NCBI RefSeq assembly: GCF_007197755.1
Contig: NZ_CP041636.1
Coordinates: 1,896,001-1,960,000 of the forward strand
Reading direction: 5' to 3'
Length of the DNA: 64,000 bases
Origin: Ferrovibrio terrae
Lineage (GTDB): Bacteria; Pseudomonadota; Alphaproteobacteria; Ferrovibrionales; Ferrovibrionaceae
The first letter of the stretch is position 1. Each line of letters starts with the position of its first letter. Below are positions 19,401-28,671 of this stretch, piece after piece. The position numbers and the translations under genes were made by a program. Under the pieces are notes generated by a model, which ran no database searches, had not been told where the DNA came from, and saw nothing but the letters and a program-made list of their open reading frames with translations.

Positions 19401-21675
19401 TCTTGCGGCGCGCGGCTGCGACATCGACCACCTCATCGATGGTGGCCCCGGGCAGCAGGCTGTCCGGCGGCAGGTCGAAGGCGTCGTAATAGCGCCGGTT
19501 CGCCATGATCATGCGCTGATCCGGCCCGAACAGGATGAAGCCCTCCGACAGCGCCTCGATGGCGTCGCGCAGGCGCTGCTCGGTCTGCTTCAGGTCGGTG
19601 ATGTCGCTGACCACCGAGATGGTGCTGCCATCGGCAGCGCGATGCCGCACGCTGCGCAGCCACTGGCCGGGCAGGAATTCACGATCGATCGGCCGCCCGC
19701 TCGGGTTGGCATGTTCCGCACGCAGCATGGCGGCATAGCCGTCATAGTCGCGTTGTGGCCAGATTTTCTGGCGGCGCTCGATCACGATATCGATAATCTC
19801 GTCGTGGCTGATGCCGGGCTTCACCACGGCTGGATCGTGACCGGTGAGTTCGTAGAGTTTGTGGTTGGCCAGCATCATCCGGTTGTCGGGGCCATAGAGC
19901 ACGAAGCCGTCCGACAGGCTTTCGATGGCATCGCGCAGGCGCTGCTCGGCCTGCTTGAGGTCGGAGATGTTGGAAACGATGGCGATCACGTCGCCATCCA
20001 GCGTGCGGTGGCGCACGGTGCGCAGCCAGTAGCCGGGCCGCGCCTGGATGTCGAAGGGCAGACCCGAGGGATTTTCGAAATCCGCCCGCAGTGAAGCGAC
20101 ATAGGCCTCGGCCTCGGCTTCGCGACCCAGCGTGCGGCCGGTCGCCAGGACGTTCTCCATGATGTCGTCGTTATGCGCGCCGGGGCGCACCAGGCTGACA
20201 TCGTGGCCGGTCAGCTGGTAGTAGCGCTGGTTCACCTTCAGCAGGACGCCGTCGCGACTGAACAGCGCAAAGCCTTCGGCCAGCGCCTCGATGGCGTCGT
20301 TCAGGCGTTGCTCGGCCTGCTTCAGTGCGGTGATGTCGGTGATGATGTCGACCGCGCCGCCTTCCTGCGTGGGATTGACCGTGAAGCGCAGCCAGCGGCC
20401 GTCAGCGGTGCGGCGCTCGAACTGGTAGCCGCGTTTTTCCTCGAACAGCATCTTGTGGCGATAGGCGACGCGGCCGGCGCGACGCTCGGCCGAAGGCGGC
20501 GAACCGAAATCGTCTTCCAGCGCCATCATCACATCGGCGAACGGCGTCGGTCCGCGTCCGGAAAACCGTTCCAGCGCCGGCAGGATGGCGACGGTCTGCT
20601 GGTTGAAGCGCACCAGCCGGTCCTGTTCGTCGTAGAGCAGGAAGCCGTCCGACAGGCTGCCGATCGCATCCGACAGCCGTTGCTCGGCGAAGCGGCGGCT
20701 CAGCGTCTGGCGATGCAGCACCACCAGGAAGGCGATGCCGGCAACGATTGCCACGATCAGGGCAACGACGCTGAACTGCAGGTTGCCACGCCAGGAGGCC
20801 AGGATGTTGTCGCGCGCCAGACCCACACCAACTACCAGCGGATAGCCGCCAATGCGGTTGACGGCGAGATAACGCTCCACACCGTCGAGCCCGCCAGTGG
20901 TCAGCAGGTCACTGCGCGCCTGCTGGCTGTAAGGCGGATTGAACAGTGCGAGATTGGCCGCCGAACTGCCGATGCCCGGGCCGGTTTCAGGTACGCGGGC
21001 GATGCGCATGCCGGATGCGTGATACAGCGTCAGCGAATTGCCGGCGCCGATGGCGGCATCACGGAAGAAGGCGAGGAAATATTCCGGCTCGACGCTGACC
21101 GAGATCACGCCACCGAAGCTGCCATCCGGTTTGTTGATGCGGCGGCTGACGCTGATGCCCCACATGCCATTGATACGGCTTTGTACCGGCTCGCCGACAA
21201 ACACGCCGGCATGCGGGCGCTCGGCATGGATACGAAAATACGCGCGGTCGGCGCCGTTGAAGTGGCGCGGTACCACCGCAGCGCTGTCGATGATCGAATC
21301 GCCCTTGTCGTCCAGCACGATATAGGCACGCGCCTGCGGCAGTTCGCTCAGGCGCGAATTCATACGCTGCCGCAGCGCCGACAGGCTGCCGACAGGCGAG
21401 GTGCCGGCCATGCCGCTCATGGTTTCGGCGAAATTGAGCAGGAAAATGTCGACGGCGCCAAAGCTGCGGCTGGTATGTTCTTCCAGCAGATTGGCCAGCG
21501 AGCGCGCGGTGGCGCGGCCTGCCGCGATTTCGTCATGATACTGGCGATAGAGTTGCAGCCCGAGCATGGCACCGAGCAGGACCAGCATCGCGATGACGAA
21601 CAGCGCCGGAGCGCGCATCATGCTGCTCGCGCGCCGTTCTGTAATATGGGATGCGCCTGTTACCCTGTCAGCCAT
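16402..21675 (-). CDS. Hybrid sensor histidine kinase with eight tandem PAS units
   Basis: 1757 residues from the ATG at 21675; longer in-frame extensions overlap the divergent gene and lack sense. Order: TM1 (about 23-43), a periplasmic Cache-like sensor region, TM2 (301-321), then eight repeats of ~120 residues from 333 to ~1315, each opening with a variant of [24 protein letters not shown] coiled linker follows, then HisKA with the phospho-His in [10 protein letters not shown] (about 1360), HATPase with [15 protein letters not shown] and GGTGLGL, and a receiver domain with [11 protein letters not shown] (Asp about 1650) and an AKP motif near the end. It should autophosphorylate and pass phosphate through its own receiver. 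The signal is unknown and no response regulator gene is adjacent. Confidence 0.93.
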   Translation of the reverse strand: MADRVTGASHITERRASSMMRAPALFVIAMLVLLGAMLGLQLYRQYHDEIAAGRATARSLANLLEEHTSRSFGAVDIFLLNFAETMSGMAGTSPVGSLSALRQRMNSRLSELPQARAYIVLDDKGDSIIDSAAVVPRHFNGADRAYFRIHAERPHAGVFVGEPVQSRINGMWGISVSRRINKPDGSFGGVISVSVEPEYFLAFFRDAAIGAGNSLTLYHASGMRIARVPETGPGIGSSAANLALFNPPYSQQARSDLLTTGGLDGVERYLAVNRIGGYPLVVGVGLARDNILASWRGNLQFSVVALIVAIVAGIAFLVVLHRQTLSRRFAEQRLSDAIGSLSDGFLLYDEQDRLVRFNQQTVAILPALERFSGRGPTPFADVMMALEDDFGSPPSAERRAGRVAYRHKMLFEEKRGYQFERRTADGRWLRFTVNPTQEGGAVDIITDITALKQAEQRLNDAIEALAEGFALFSRDGVLLKVNQRYYQLTGHDVSLVRPGAHNDDIMENVLATGRTLGREAEAEAYVASLRADFENPSGLPFDIQARPGYWLRTVRHRTLDGDVIAIVSNISDLKQAEQRLRDAIESLSDGFVLYGPDNRMMLANHKLYELTGHDPAVVKPGISHDEIIDIVIERRQKIWPQRDYDGYAAMLRAEHANPSGRPIDREFLPGQWLRSVRHRAADGSTISVVSDITDLKQTEQRLRDAIEALSEGFILFGPDQRMIMANRRYYDAFDLPPDSLLPGATIDEVVDVAAARRKKSWPNFDHQGYITAARADYHNPSGKPVDGEFLPGKWLRNMRHRTADGGVILVASDITDLKLAEARLRDAIETLTEGFVLYDREGYLAMANSRYYEMTRHDPKIVRPGTHFSEIMRITAMRHADYDTKLDLENYIENLTREFRKPTGRPVDAQPFPGVWLRMQRRRTVDGGIITVFNDISDLKRAEQRLHDAIQSISDGFVLYDADDAVVMYNAQFTDHNPGLAQLIRPGIKFEDLLRAAISAGIVDLRGAEPEAWIAQRLEQHRNPGKPIERHLQDGRWLLVHEQRTADGGIVGIGTDITAVKEAERRLYDAIDSVNEGFILYDKDDRVVLFNQRIRDHFPELADIIQPGVTFEEITRAGVTRGIFQTGDLDPEAWIQRRVHEHGHSEDAHERRLADGRWLLVREQRTADGGIVGTGTDITAVKQAERQMYDAIESISDGFVLYDKDERLILCNSRYREFYREIEDLLVPGARFSDILKASLQRDMVGMDSTFLDDWLNERLELFRRGSGSTETRLATGRWVRNTERRTSDGGVVGIRTDITALKEQQEILHRNIADLEAAKRQVEQQSFHMRELADRYAEEKERAEDASRAKSEFLAMMSHEIRTPMNGVLGTIGLLQNTDLSKHQYKLITTARDSAEHLLSLINDILDFSKLEAGRIDLEEIDFDLPHLVESAISMMNPRAVMKGLRMSSELADGVPRFLKGDPGRLRQILFNLAGNAIKFTDKGEVRILVDARKLDDGRYMLLVKVRDTGIGIAADQIDRLFSRFNQADSSIARRFGGTGLGLAISKQLAELMGGRIGVDSEEGKGSTFWFELPLAEGQPVQTEALPVPANGPATLRSLRILVAEDNQVNQMVIGLMLRQLGHQSDIVTNGIEACEQVQKAPYDLVLMDMQMPEMDGMTATTTIRKMQHAAAKIPIIALTANAMEGDRERYISAGMDDYVAKPIALPLLIAAMNRVMGASEQAAGNDAAAAAGPAPLDEKAKAGLGNLLASLKKLN

Positions 21676-21712
21676 GATTGACGTCTGGTCCTCCGCCCGG
21701 AAAGCATAGCGA

Positions 21713-22720
21713 ATGATGACTGCCGCGAGCAAAGCTAAACATCGGAATGGCCTGATTCTGTTGGGCTTTGCCGGCCTGCTCTGCCTCCTGGCCGGGCCGT
21801 CCGTCCGCGCCGAACCGGTCGTGGTGCGTACCGCTGTACTCGAGCTCAATCCGACCGCCCCCGCCGCGGCGAAGCTGGGCCGGCTGGACTATCTGGGTGG
21901 CCTGATCCTGGCCAGTGAAGGTGGCGGCTTCGGCGGCTATTCCGGCATAGCGGTAGATGCAGATGGCGCCGGCCTGTGGGCGATTGCCGATACCGGCCAC
22001 TGGCTGCGGCTCGATTTTCGGTGCAACGATGCCGGCCTGCCGGTGGAGATCGCGGCAGCCGAGATTCTGCCGCTGCGCGACGCCAATGGCGCCGAGATCA
22101 CGCGCAAGACACTGAGCGATGCCGAAGCATTGCGGCATCTGGCGGACGGACGCTGGCTCGTCTCGTTCGAGCGCGCGCATCGCCTGTGGTTCTACGACCG
22201 GCCGGGCGGCGTCGCGACCGCCACATTATCCACGCCCGCCAGTATCACGCAGCAGCCCGGCAATGGCGGCATCGAGGCGGTCGCCGCCTTTGCCAATGGC
22301 GATCTGCTGCTGCTGAGCGAGGATATGACGGCCGCAAACGGCGGCGACGGTAATGCCGCATGGCTATGGCGCAATGGTGCTTGGCGCGATCTGGTCTGGC
22401 CGGCGCGCGATGATTTCAAGCCGACCGATGCGGTCGCGCTCGACAACGGCGACGTGATCGTGCTGGAGCGCTATTTCAAACCGGTGATCGGTCCGAAGGC
22501 GCGGCTGCAGCGCATTCCAGCCGCGTCGATGCAGGGGACGGAGGCCGTATTGCAGCCGGAACTGCTGGCGGAATGGGCCGCACCTTACTCGGTCGACAAC
22601 ATGGAAGCGCTCGATGTGCGCCGCATGCCCGATGGCAGCCTGTGGCTCTATGTGATGTCGGACGACAACCAGAATATCCTGCAGCGCACGCTGCTCATGG
22701 TGTTCCGCTACCAGCCCTGA
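21713..22720 (+). CDS. Secreted phytase-like esterase domain protein
   Basis: 335 residues with a signal peptide (hydrophobic GLILLGFAGLLCLLAG, cleavage near VRA-EP). The mature part reads as a beta-propeller of the phytase-like esterase family: FGGYSGIAVDADGAGLWAIADTG, WLVSFERAHRLWFYD, GNGGIEAVAAFANGDLLLLSED, and a C-terminal DNMEALDVRRMPDGSLWLYVMSDDN. Family members are exported proteins of uncertain substrate; a phosphoesterase or lactonase activity is possible but unproven. The gene is divergent from the histidine kinase (37 bases between starts) and is followed by a strong terminator. Confidence 0.8.
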   Translation: MMTAASKAKHRNGLILLGFAGLLCLLAGPSVRAEPVVVRTAVLELNPTAPAAAKLGRLDYLGGLILASEGGGFGGYSGIAVDADGAGLWAIADTGHWLRLDFRCNDAGLPVEIAAAEILPLRDANGAEITRKTLSDAEALRHLADGRWLVSFERAHRLWFYDRPGGVATATLSTPASITQQPGNGGIEAVAAFANGDLLLLSEDMTAANGGDGNAAWLWRNGAWRDLVWPARDDFKPTDAVALDNGDVIVLERYFKPVIGPKARLQRIPAASMQGTEAVLQPELLAEWAAPYSVDNMEALDVRRMPDGSLWLYVMSDDNQNILQRTLLMVFRYQP

Positions 22721-22741
22721 AAAGACCGGGCTCTGAAAAGC

Positions 22742-22772
22742 AAAACGCCCGCCGTTTGACCGGCGGGCGTTT
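22742..22772. terminator. Terminator hairpin between phytase-like gene and rpmB
   Basis: Arms AAACGCCCGCCG (22743-22754) and CGGCGGGCGTTT (22761-22772) pair over 12 bp around a six-base loop. Flanking A and T runs let it work in both directions, which suits the convergent genes on either side. Confidence 0.8.
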
Positions 22773-22807
22773 GCGAAATTCTGAAAGAAGACTTAGGCGG
22801 CCCAATA

Positions 22808-23101
22808 TCAGGCAGCGCGGGCGGCCAGGGCCTTCTTGATCTTGCGCTTGAACGACAGGGCGTCGCTCGACAGGAGCTCGTCCTTGGTCTTGATCAGCCA
22901 GTTGTCGATGCCGCCATTGTGCTCGACCGAGCGCAGGCCATGCGAAGACACGCGCAGCGTGATGTCGCGGCCCAGAACTTCGCTGATCAGCGACACGACA
23001 TGCAGGTTCGGCAGGAACCGGCGACGGGTCTTGTTGTTGGCGTGGCTGACGTTGTTACCGGACTGAACGCCCTTGCCGGTCACTTCGCAACGACGGGCCA
23101 T
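22808..23101 (-). CDS. rpmB: 50S ribosomal protein L28
   Basis: 97 residues. It starts [29 protein letters not shown], continues with LPNLH and [18 protein letters not shown], and ends in a basic tail: the standard L28 pattern at full length. It is part of the large ribosomal subunit. It has its own sigma70-type promoter at 23148-23176, divergent from the rpmH promoter. Confidence 0.97.
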   Translation of the reverse strand: MARRCEVTGKGVQSGNNVSHANNKTRRRFLPNLHVVSLISEVLGRDITLRVSSHGLRSVEHNGGIDNWLIKTKDELLSSDALSFKRKIKKALAARAA

Positions 23102-23147
23102 GATGAACCTCTAACTTTCCAAGTGTTGGTCGTAAATTCGGTGGCCG

Positions 23148-23176
23148 GTTATAGGGGTCTGATCCGGGAGCGTCAA
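23148..23176 (-). promoter_or_regulatory. sigma70 promoter of rpmB
   Basis: On the minus strand TTGACG (23176-23171), a 17-base spacer, and TATAAC (23153-23148). The -10 lies about 47 bases before the rpmB ATG. Both boxes are one base from consensus and spacing is optimal. Confidence 0.8.
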
Positions 23177-23283
23177 CCGGCAAAAGCCCTCCAAAAGCCT
23201 GTTGTGGCGGGGTAAGAGGGCAGCCCCGGCAAGGCTGCGACAAAATGGCGGAAAAGCCCGCCAAATCACTGCCAAATCCCGCG

Positions 23284-23312
23284 TTGACTCTACGCAGGCT
23301 ACCCCGTATACA
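23284..23312 (+). promoter_or_regulatory. sigma70 promoter of the rpmH operon
   Basis: TTGACT (23284-23289), an exact 17-base spacer, and TATACA (23307-23312). Transcription would start near 23319, leaving a leader of about 100 bases before the rpmH GTG. It probably drives rpmH-rnpA-yidD-yidC-engB and perhaps argB. The gene-free stretch 23102-23419 holds only this promoter, the rpmB promoter and the leader hairpin. Confidence 0.8.
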
Positions 23313-23327
23313 GCGGGACCGATTTTC

Positions 23328-23349
23328 CGGGGGCCTTCGCGGGCCCCCG
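23328..23349 (+). other. Leader hairpin of the rpmH transcript
   Basis: CGGGGGCC (23328-23335) and GGCCCCCG (23342-23349) form a perfect 8-bp GC stem with loop TTCGCG, starting about 9 bases after the expected transcription start. There is no T-tract at its foot. It could stabilise the 5' end of the mRNA or act in attenuation. Confidence 0.6.
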
Positions 23350-23419
23350 ACGTGTTTATGTTGAACCATCTTTTTAGCGGTTTTCCGCGAAAAGCTGGGA
23401 AGTCAGACGGAGAGCCGCT

Positions 23420-23557
23420 GTGTCGAAACGGACTTATCAACCTTCCAAGCTGGTGCGCAAGCGCCGCCATGGCTTCCGCGCCCGCATGGCCACCGTGGGC
23501 GGTCGCAACGTGATTGCCTCGCGTCGCGCCCAGGGCCGCAAGAAGCTCTCGGCGTAA
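23420..23557 (+). CDS. rpmH: 50S ribosomal protein L34
   Basis: A 45-residue frame starts with GTG at 23420, with CGGAGAG about 7 bases upstream. It reads [19 protein letters not shown], then [18 protein letters not shown] and QGRKKLSA, which is L34 from end to end. It is a component of the 50S subunit near the peptidyl transferase region. rnpA begins 10 bases downstream, the near-universal bacterial order. Confidence 0.97.
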   Translation: MSKRTYQPSKLVRKRRHGFRARMATVGGRNVIASRRAQGRKKLSA

Positions 23558-23567
23558 TTTACCCGCG

Positions 23568-23936
23568 ATGGCGTCGGGCGGTGTCGAGCGACTCCGCCGC
23601 CGCGCGGATTATCTCCGGGTGCAGGCGGCCGAGCGGCGCATAGCGCTGCCGGGACTGCTGCTGCAGGCCGCGCCCGGCGAGACCGGCTGTTGCCGGGTTG
23701 GCTTCACTGCTTCGCGTAAAGTGGGCAATGCCGTGACCCGCAATCTGGCCCGTCGTCGCCTCAAGGCGCTGGCCGGTGAAATCCTGCCCAAACATGCGAC
23801 CCCCGGTCACGACTACGTGCTTGTGGCGCGTCAGGCCACGCCGCAGCGAGACTATTCCGCGCTGCGTCGCGACCTCGAAGCCGCGTTGAAAAAACTGCGC
23901 CTGTGGTCGGATCCGTCGCCGGCAGGCGCCGCATGA
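23568..23936 (+). CDS. rnpA: Ribonuclease P protein component
   Basis: 122 residues from the ATG at 23568; the frame is open further upstream but that part lies within rpmH. It starts with [16 protein letters not shown], followed by [28 protein letters not shown], containing the RNR-type RNA-binding signature of RnpA. It assists the RNase P RNA in trimming the 5' ends of tRNA precursors. The stop overlaps the yidD start. Confidence 0.95.
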   Translation: MASGGVERLRRRADYLRVQAAERRIALPGLLLQAAPGETGCCRVGFTASRKVGNAVTRNLARRRLKALAGEILPKHATPGHDYVLVARQATPQRDYSALRRDLEAALKKLRLWSDPSPAGAA

Positions 23937-24190
23937 CGCCGGCCGCACAGCTGCTCAGCCTGCCGATCAAGGCCTATCGACTCGTGCTGTCGCCCTGGGT
24001 CGGGCATAACTGCCGTTATCAGCCGACCTGCTCCTGCTATGCGCTCGAGGCGCTGGCGACTCATGGCGCGGCGCGCGGCGGTTACCTCGCGGTGCGACGA
24101 TTGGCCAGTTGCAATCCCTTTGGCGGTAGTGGCTACGATCCTGTCCCGCCGGTTCGACCCGTTTCCTCCGTACAACAAGGCTCAGTCTGA
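23933..24190 (+). CDS. yidD: Membrane protein insertion efficiency factor YidD
   Basis: 85 residues from the ATG at 23933, which overlaps the rnpA TGA. It has the family core [32 protein letters not shown], then [24 protein letters not shown], with the conserved Cys residues and an amphipathic N-terminus. YidD is a small inner-membrane-associated protein that helps YidC-dependent insertion. It overlaps yidC by one base (TGATG). Confidence 0.95.
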   Translation: MTPAAQLLSLPIKAYRLVLSPWVGHNCRYQPTCSCYALEALATHGAARGGYLAVRRLASCNPFGGSGYDPVPPVRPVSSVQQGSV

Positions 24191-26034
24191 TGTCCGACCA
24201 GAAGAATCTCATCATCGCGATCGCCGTGTCGGTGGCGATCATGCTCGGCTTCCAGTTCTTCGTCGAAGCGCCGAAGCAGGAAAAGCTGCGTCAGCAGCAG
24301 GTCGCGCAGCAGCAGGCCCAGACCCCGACTGCCCCGGGTGCGGCGCCCGGTGCAGTTCCGGGTGCGCCCGATGCCAGCGGCCTGCCGGCGCTGCCCAGCC
24401 TGGCGCAGCAGGTGGATCAGGCGGCCTCGCGCGACAAGGCGCTGGGCGAAACCCCGCGCGTGAAGATCGAAGGCAAGCGCCTGTTCGGTTCGCTCAGCCT
24501 GGTCGGCGGCCGCATCGACGACGTGGTGCTGCCGGAATATCGCGAGACCATCGAGAAGGATTCGAAACCGATCCATCTGTTCTCGCCCACCGGCGGCCCG
24601 TCGCCCTATTACGCCGAATTCGGCTGGACCGCGTCAGGCAGCAGCGTTGCATTGCCGACCGGCCAGACGCGCTGGACCGCCGACAAGGATGTGCTGCGCC
24701 CCGGCCAGCCGGTGACGCTGACCTGGGAGAACGGCCAGGGCCTGGTGTTCAGCCGCAAGATCGAGATCGACGAGAATTATCTCTTCACCGTCACCCAGTC
24801 GGTGGAGAACAAGGGCGGCACTGCCGTCACGCTCTTCCCCTATGCGCTGGTGTCGCGCCATGGCACGCCGCATACCGATGGTCTCTACATTCTGCATGAA
24901 GGCCCGGTCGGCGTGTTCCGCGAGAAGGCGTCCGACGGCGGCACGCTGAAGGAGCTGAGCTACAAGGACCTGTCCGACGACAAGGCCCGCGAATACGACT
25001 CGGTCGGCGGCTGGGTCGGCTTCACCGACAAATACTGGCAGGCCGTGCTGGTGCCCGGCGCGGAGCAGAGCGTGAAGGCGCGCTTCACCCATGCCAAGCC
25101 GGCCAGCGGCGTCGACCGCTATCAGGCCGACTATCTCGGCGGCGGCCAGCAGCTTGAAGCCGGCAAGAGCATCAGCGCCACGTCGCTGCTGTTTGCCGGC
25201 GCCAAGGAAGTGAAGCTGATCGATCGCTACGAAGAGACGCATAAGATCGCCAAGTTTGAATTGTCGATCGACTGGGGCTGGTTCCACTTCCTGACCAAGC
25301 CGATGTTCTACAGCATCGACTACCTGAAGGGCCTGCTGGGCAATATCGGCCTCGCCATGCTGGCGGTCACCGTGATCGTCAAGCTGATCTTCTTCCCGCT
25401 CGCCTACAAATCCTATGTGGCGATGAGCTCGATGAAGAAGCTGCAGCCCGAAATGCAGAAGATGCGCGAGAAATACGGCGAAGACCGCGCCAAGATGCAG
25501 CAGGAGCTGATGGCGCTGTACAAGAAGGAAAAGGTCAATCCGGCCGCCGGCTGCTTGCCGATCCTTCTGCAGATCCCGGTCTTCTTCGCGCTCTACAAGG
25601 TGCTCTATATCGCCATCGAAATGCGCCATGCCCCCTTCTATGGCTGGATTCGCGACCTTTCGGCGCCCGATCCGACGACCTGGATGAACGGCTTCGGCCT
25701 GCTGCCCTGGGATGTGCCGCATCTCGGCCCGCTGCAGATTCTTTCGATCGGCGTCTGGCCGATCATCATGGGCATTTCCATGTTCCTGCAGATGAAGATG
25801 AATCCGACGCCGCCCGATCCGGTGCAGCAGAAGATTTTCGCGCTGATGCCGCTGGTCTTCACCTTCATGCTGGGCAGCTTCGCCGCCGGCCTGGTGATCT
25901 ACTGGAGCTGGAACAACACGCTGTCGATCCTGCAGCAGTATGTGATCATGCGGCGCATGGGCGTGAAAATCGGCGGCGGTGCCGAGACGCCCGATCCTGC
26001 GCAGAAGCCCCCTGCGGCCAAGCCGAAGAAGTAA
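24190..26034 (+). CDS. yidC: Membrane protein insertase YidC
   Basis: 614 residues, typical of Gram-negative YidC. An N-terminal membrane anchor (LIIAIAVSVAIMLGFQFF) is followed by a Gln/Ala/Pro-rich linker, the large periplasmic beta domain to about residue 355, then the insertase core. The core shows LFFPLAYKSYVAMSSMKKLQPEMQKM (hydrophilic groove region) and NPAAGCLPILLQIPVFFALYKVL, with further membrane helices ending at VIYWSWNNTLSILQQY. A Lys/Pro-rich tail ends the protein. It inserts inner-membrane proteins with or without SecYEG. engB follows after 5 bases. Confidence 0.97.
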   Translation: MSDQKNLIIAIAVSVAIMLGFQFFVEAPKQEKLRQQQVAQQQAQTPTAPGAAPGAVPGAPDASGLPALPSLAQQVDQAASRDKALGETPRVKIEGKRLFGSLSLVGGRIDDVVLPEYRETIEKDSKPIHLFSPTGGPSPYYAEFGWTASGSSVALPTGQTRWTADKDVLRPGQPVTLTWENGQGLVFSRKIEIDENYLFTVTQSVENKGGTAVTLFPYALVSRHGTPHTDGLYILHEGPVGVFREKASDGGTLKELSYKDLSDDKAREYDSVGGWVGFTDKYWQAVLVPGAEQSVKARFTHAKPASGVDRYQADYLGGGQQLEAGKSISATSLLFAGAKEVKLIDRYEETHKIAKFELSIDWGWFHFLTKPMFYSIDYLKGLLGNIGLAMLAVTVIVKLIFFPLAYKSYVAMSSMKKLQPEMQKMREKYGEDRAKMQQELMALYKKEKVNPAAGCLPILLQIPVFFALYKVLYIAIEMRHAPFYGWIRDLSAPDPTTWMNGFGLLPWDVPHLGPLQILSIGVWPIIMGISMFLQMKMNPTPPDPVQQKIFALMPLVFTFMLGSFAAGLVIYWSWNNTLSILQQYVIMRRMGVKIGGGAETPDPAQKPPAAKPKK

Positions 26035-26039
26035 CGATC

Positions 26040-26705
26040 ATGGCCGATCTGCCGGCCCCTGACGAAAGCTTCACTCCGGCCGCGCTGGAACGCGGCCGGC
26101 TGCTGTTTGCCGCGCAGTGCGATTTCTTTGCCGGCGCGATGACGGTGCCGCAACTGGCGCCGGCGCGCGGGCCGGAGATTGCCTTTGCCGGTCGCTCCAA
26201 TGTCGGCAAGTCGTCGCTGGTCAATGCACTCACCGGGCGCAAGACGCTGGCGCGCGTCTCCAACACGCCGGGCCGCACCCAGCAGCTCAATTTCTTCGAC
26301 CTCAACCTTGGCGCGATCAGCCTGGTCGATCTGCCGGGCTACGGCTATTCCTCGGTCGGCAAATCCAAGGCGGCGGCCTGGACCGAAACCACGCGCGCCT
26401 ATCTCAAGGGTCGGGTGGAGCTGAAGCGGGTCTGCCTGCTGGTCGACAGCCGCCATGGCCTCAAGCCCGGCGATGAAGACATCATGACGCTGCTGGACAA
26501 GTCGGCCGTGATCTACCAGGTGGTGCTGACCAAGGCCGACAAGACCGGCCCGACGGCGCTGGCCGAGGTGAAGGCGGCCACGGCAGAGACACTGAAACGT
26601 CATGTGGCCGCGCATCCGATCATCCGCGTCACCTCCAGTGAAACCGGCGCCGGTATCCCGGAGCTGCGAGCCGAGCTTGCGGCCCTGGCCGGACGCGATT
26701 TATAA
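26040..26705 (+). CDS. engB: Ribosome-biogenesis GTPase EngB (YihA/YsxC)
   Basis: 221 residues. G1 GRSNVGKSS near residue 51, the RVSNTPGRTQQLNFF switch region, G3 DLPGYGYS, G4 TKAD and the G5 region near SSETGAG are all in place. The protein assists late 50S subunit assembly and is essential in many bacteria. It is in the yidC operon, and the order yidC-engB-argB is a familiar alphaproteobacterial arrangement. argB begins 36 bases later. Confidence 0.94.
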   Translation: MADLPAPDESFTPAALERGRLLFAAQCDFFAGAMTVPQLAPARGPEIAFAGRSNVGKSSLVNALTGRKTLARVSNTPGRTQQLNFFDLNLGAISLVDLPGYGYSSVGKSKAAAWTETTRAYLKGRVELKRVCLLVDSRHGLKPGDEDIMTLLDKSAVIYQVVLTKADKTGPTALAEVKAATAETLKRHVAAHPIIRVTSSETGAGIPELRAELAALAGRDL

Positions 26706-26741
26706 CTTTCTGAACCACAGAAAACGCCGAGAAGCACAGCC

Positions 26742-27656
26742 ATGAAGACGACCGGGCCGCAACCGCTGGAACAGCATCTGCAGCAGACCGCCAAGGTCCT
26801 GTCCGAGGCGCTGCCCTATATGCGCCGCTTCGCCGGCCAGACCATGGTCATCAAATACGGCGGCCATGCCATGGGCGACGAGGCGCTGGCGCATCAGTTC
26901 GCCCGCGATGTGGTGCTGATCAAGCAGGTCGGCATCAATCCCATCGTGGTGCATGGTGGCGGTCCACAGATCGGCGCGATGCTGGAGCGGCTGAAGATCA
27001 AGAGCGAATTCATCGATGGCCTGCGCGTCACCGATCAGGCCACTGTCGAGATCGTCGAGATGGTGCTGGCCGGCTCGATCAACAAGCAGATCGTCACCGC
27101 CATCAACGGCGCCGGCGGCACCGGCATCGGCCTCTCGGGCAAGGATGGTCGCCTGATCGAGGCGCGTAAATTACGTCGCTCGGTGCGCGATCCGGGTTCG
27201 AATATCGAGAAGCTGCTCGACCTCGGCTTCGTTGGCGAGCCGACGCGCATCAATCCGGATATCCTGCGCACCATGCAGACTTCCAACCTCATCCCCGTCG
27301 TGGCCCCGATCGGCATCGGTGAGAATGGCGAGACCTACAACATCAATGCCGATACCTCGGCTGGCGCGATTGCCGCCGCCATGGGCGCGACGAAGCTGCT
27401 GATGCTCACCGATGTGGCCGGCGTGCTGAACAAGGACAAGAAGCTGATCCCCAACCTCACCGCCAAGGAAGCGCTGGTGCTGATGGGTGATGGCACCATC
27501 TCGGGCGGCATGATCCCGAAGGTGGAAACCTGCCTGGATGCGGTGCGTGGCGGCGTGAATGCCGTGCATATCCTGGATGGCCGCATCCCGCATGTGCTGC
27601 TGCTGGAACTGTTCACCGCGCATGGCGTCGGTACGATGATCGAACGCACGCCGTAA
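26742..27656 (+). CDS. argB: Acetylglutamate kinase
   Basis: 304 residues. It has [14 protein letters not shown] (phosphate-binding Lys and Gly-Gly), [60 protein letters not shown] and SGGMIPKVE. It phosphorylates N-acetyl-L-glutamate, the second step of arginine synthesis. The N-terminal helix before the first strand resembles that of arginine-inhibited hexameric enzymes, so feedback by arginine is likely. A strong terminator follows at 27678-27710. Confidence 0.96.
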   Translation: MKTTGPQPLEQHLQQTAKVLSEALPYMRRFAGQTMVIKYGGHAMGDEALAHQFARDVVLIKQVGINPIVVHGGGPQIGAMLERLKIKSEFIDGLRVTDQATVEIVEMVLAGSINKQIVTAINGAGGTGIGLSGKDGRLIEARKLRRSVRDPGSNIEKLLDLGFVGEPTRINPDILRTMQTSNLIPVVAPIGIGENGETYNINADTSAGAIAAAMGATKLLMLTDVAGVLNKDKKLIPNLTAKEALVLMGDGTISGGMIPKVETCLDAVRGGVNAVHILDGRIPHVLLLELFTAHGVGTMIERTP

Positions 27657-27677
27657 CAGGTCTGCATCAACGTTCTG

Positions 27678-27710
27678 AAAACCGCCGGTGTAAAAACCGG
27701 CGGTTTTTTT
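27678..27710 (+). terminator. Rho-independent terminator after argB
   Basis: AAAACCGCCGGT (27678-27689) and ACCGGCGGTTTT (27696-27707) form a 12-bp perfect stem with a GTAAAA loop, ending in a run of seven T. It touches the stop codon of the convergent transporter gene. Confidence 0.92.
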
Positions 27711-28599
27711 ATATCTTTCTGCGGTTCACCAGCAGGATGCCGGCAATGATCACCACCACCGCCGACCAGACCAGCAGGCCATAGCGTTCGCCGAAGACAA
27801 AATGCCCGATGCCCAGGCTGGTGGCTGCCATCACATAGCCGATCTGGCTCAGGTAAACTGGGCCGGCCACGCGCTGCAGTTCGAAATAGGGAATGAAGCT
27901 GAGGCATGAGAAGAAGCCGGCTGCCAGCAACACCCAGTCGGCAGGCGCCGTATTCGATGGCAGGTAAAGTCCGCCATTGAGAACAAGACTGCCGAGCAGC
28001 AGCCAGAAGGCCGCGCCCAGCAAGGTGCCGGCGGCGAGCGCCAGCGGCGGCGCATCCTTGGGCCAGTAGCGGGTGCGATAGATGTTGCCGGCCGCGAGCG
28101 ACACCGGCGCCAGCATGGCCAACAGCATCCAGGGCAGGTGGGCGTCGCTGATCGGGCCGGTGCGCGGCAGCAGGATGATCAGGATGCCGACCACGCCTAG
28201 GCCGATCCCGGCGGCGCGCGTCCAGATCAGTTTCTCCATCCGCAAGCCCAGCGCGAAGGCATAGGTCAGCATGGCGGGGAAAGCGTAGGCGATGCTGGGC
28301 AGCCCGGCGCCGACGCGTGCGACCGCCAGGAAAATCAGCAGGCTGGGCAGCGCCAGCGTGATCAGACCGCTGATCACATAGAAGCGCAGATGCCGCAGCG
28401 GCGGTCGTGCGCCGGTCATGACAGCAAGTGCGAGCAGCAGCAGGCCGCCGACCAGATTCTGCCAGAAGGCAAAGGCAATCGGCGAGACACCGCTGCCGAT
28501 GGCGATTTTGGCGAACGGCGGTGCCAGACCGAGCGTGACGCCGGTGGCGATCAGCAGCAGCAGGGGATAGGAACGCGACTGGCGCAGCGAGGCGAGCAT
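27709..28599 (-). CDS. EamA/DMT-superfamily transporter
   Basis: 296 residues in ten hydrophobic helices, arranged as two EamA repeats of five: the first starts LLLLIATGVTLGLAPPFAK, the second near LPWMLLAMLAPVSLAAGNIY. It is an inner-membrane permease of the drug/metabolite superfamily; the substrate cannot be inferred. It lies 72 bases downstream of a LysR-type regulator on the same strand, so co-expression is possible. Its stop lies in the T-tract of the argB terminator. Confidence 0.82.
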   Translation of the reverse strand: MLASLRQSRSYPLLLLIATGVTLGLAPPFAKIAIGSGVSPIAFAFWQNLVGGLLLLALAVMTGARPPLRHLRFYVISGLITLALPSLLIFLAVARVGAGLPSIAYAFPAMLTYAFALGLRMEKLIWTRAAGIGLGVVGILIILLPRTGPISDAHLPWMLLAMLAPVSLAAGNIYRTRYWPKDAPPLALAAGTLLGAAFWLLLGSLVLNGGLYLPSNTAPADWVLLAAGFFSCLSFIPYFELQRVAGPVYLSQIGYVMAATSLGIGHFVFGERYGLLVWSAVVVIIAGILLVNRRKI

Positions 28600-28671
28600 G
28601 TTTTGTGTCTTGCGAGGTGGGAGGGAAGGCGATGCCGAGCGATATATGGCAGTGCCGAGGCCTGTCCAGTC

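Noticed and set aside
18229-20094. 621-residue plus-strand open frame opposite the PAS array
   Set aside because: It is the mirror of the repeated PAS coding sequence; its own internal repeats are explained by the kinase repeats.
23306-23313. GTATACAG in the rpmH promoter as a regulator site
   Set aside because: It coincides with the -10 box TATACA and is adequately explained as promoter sequence.
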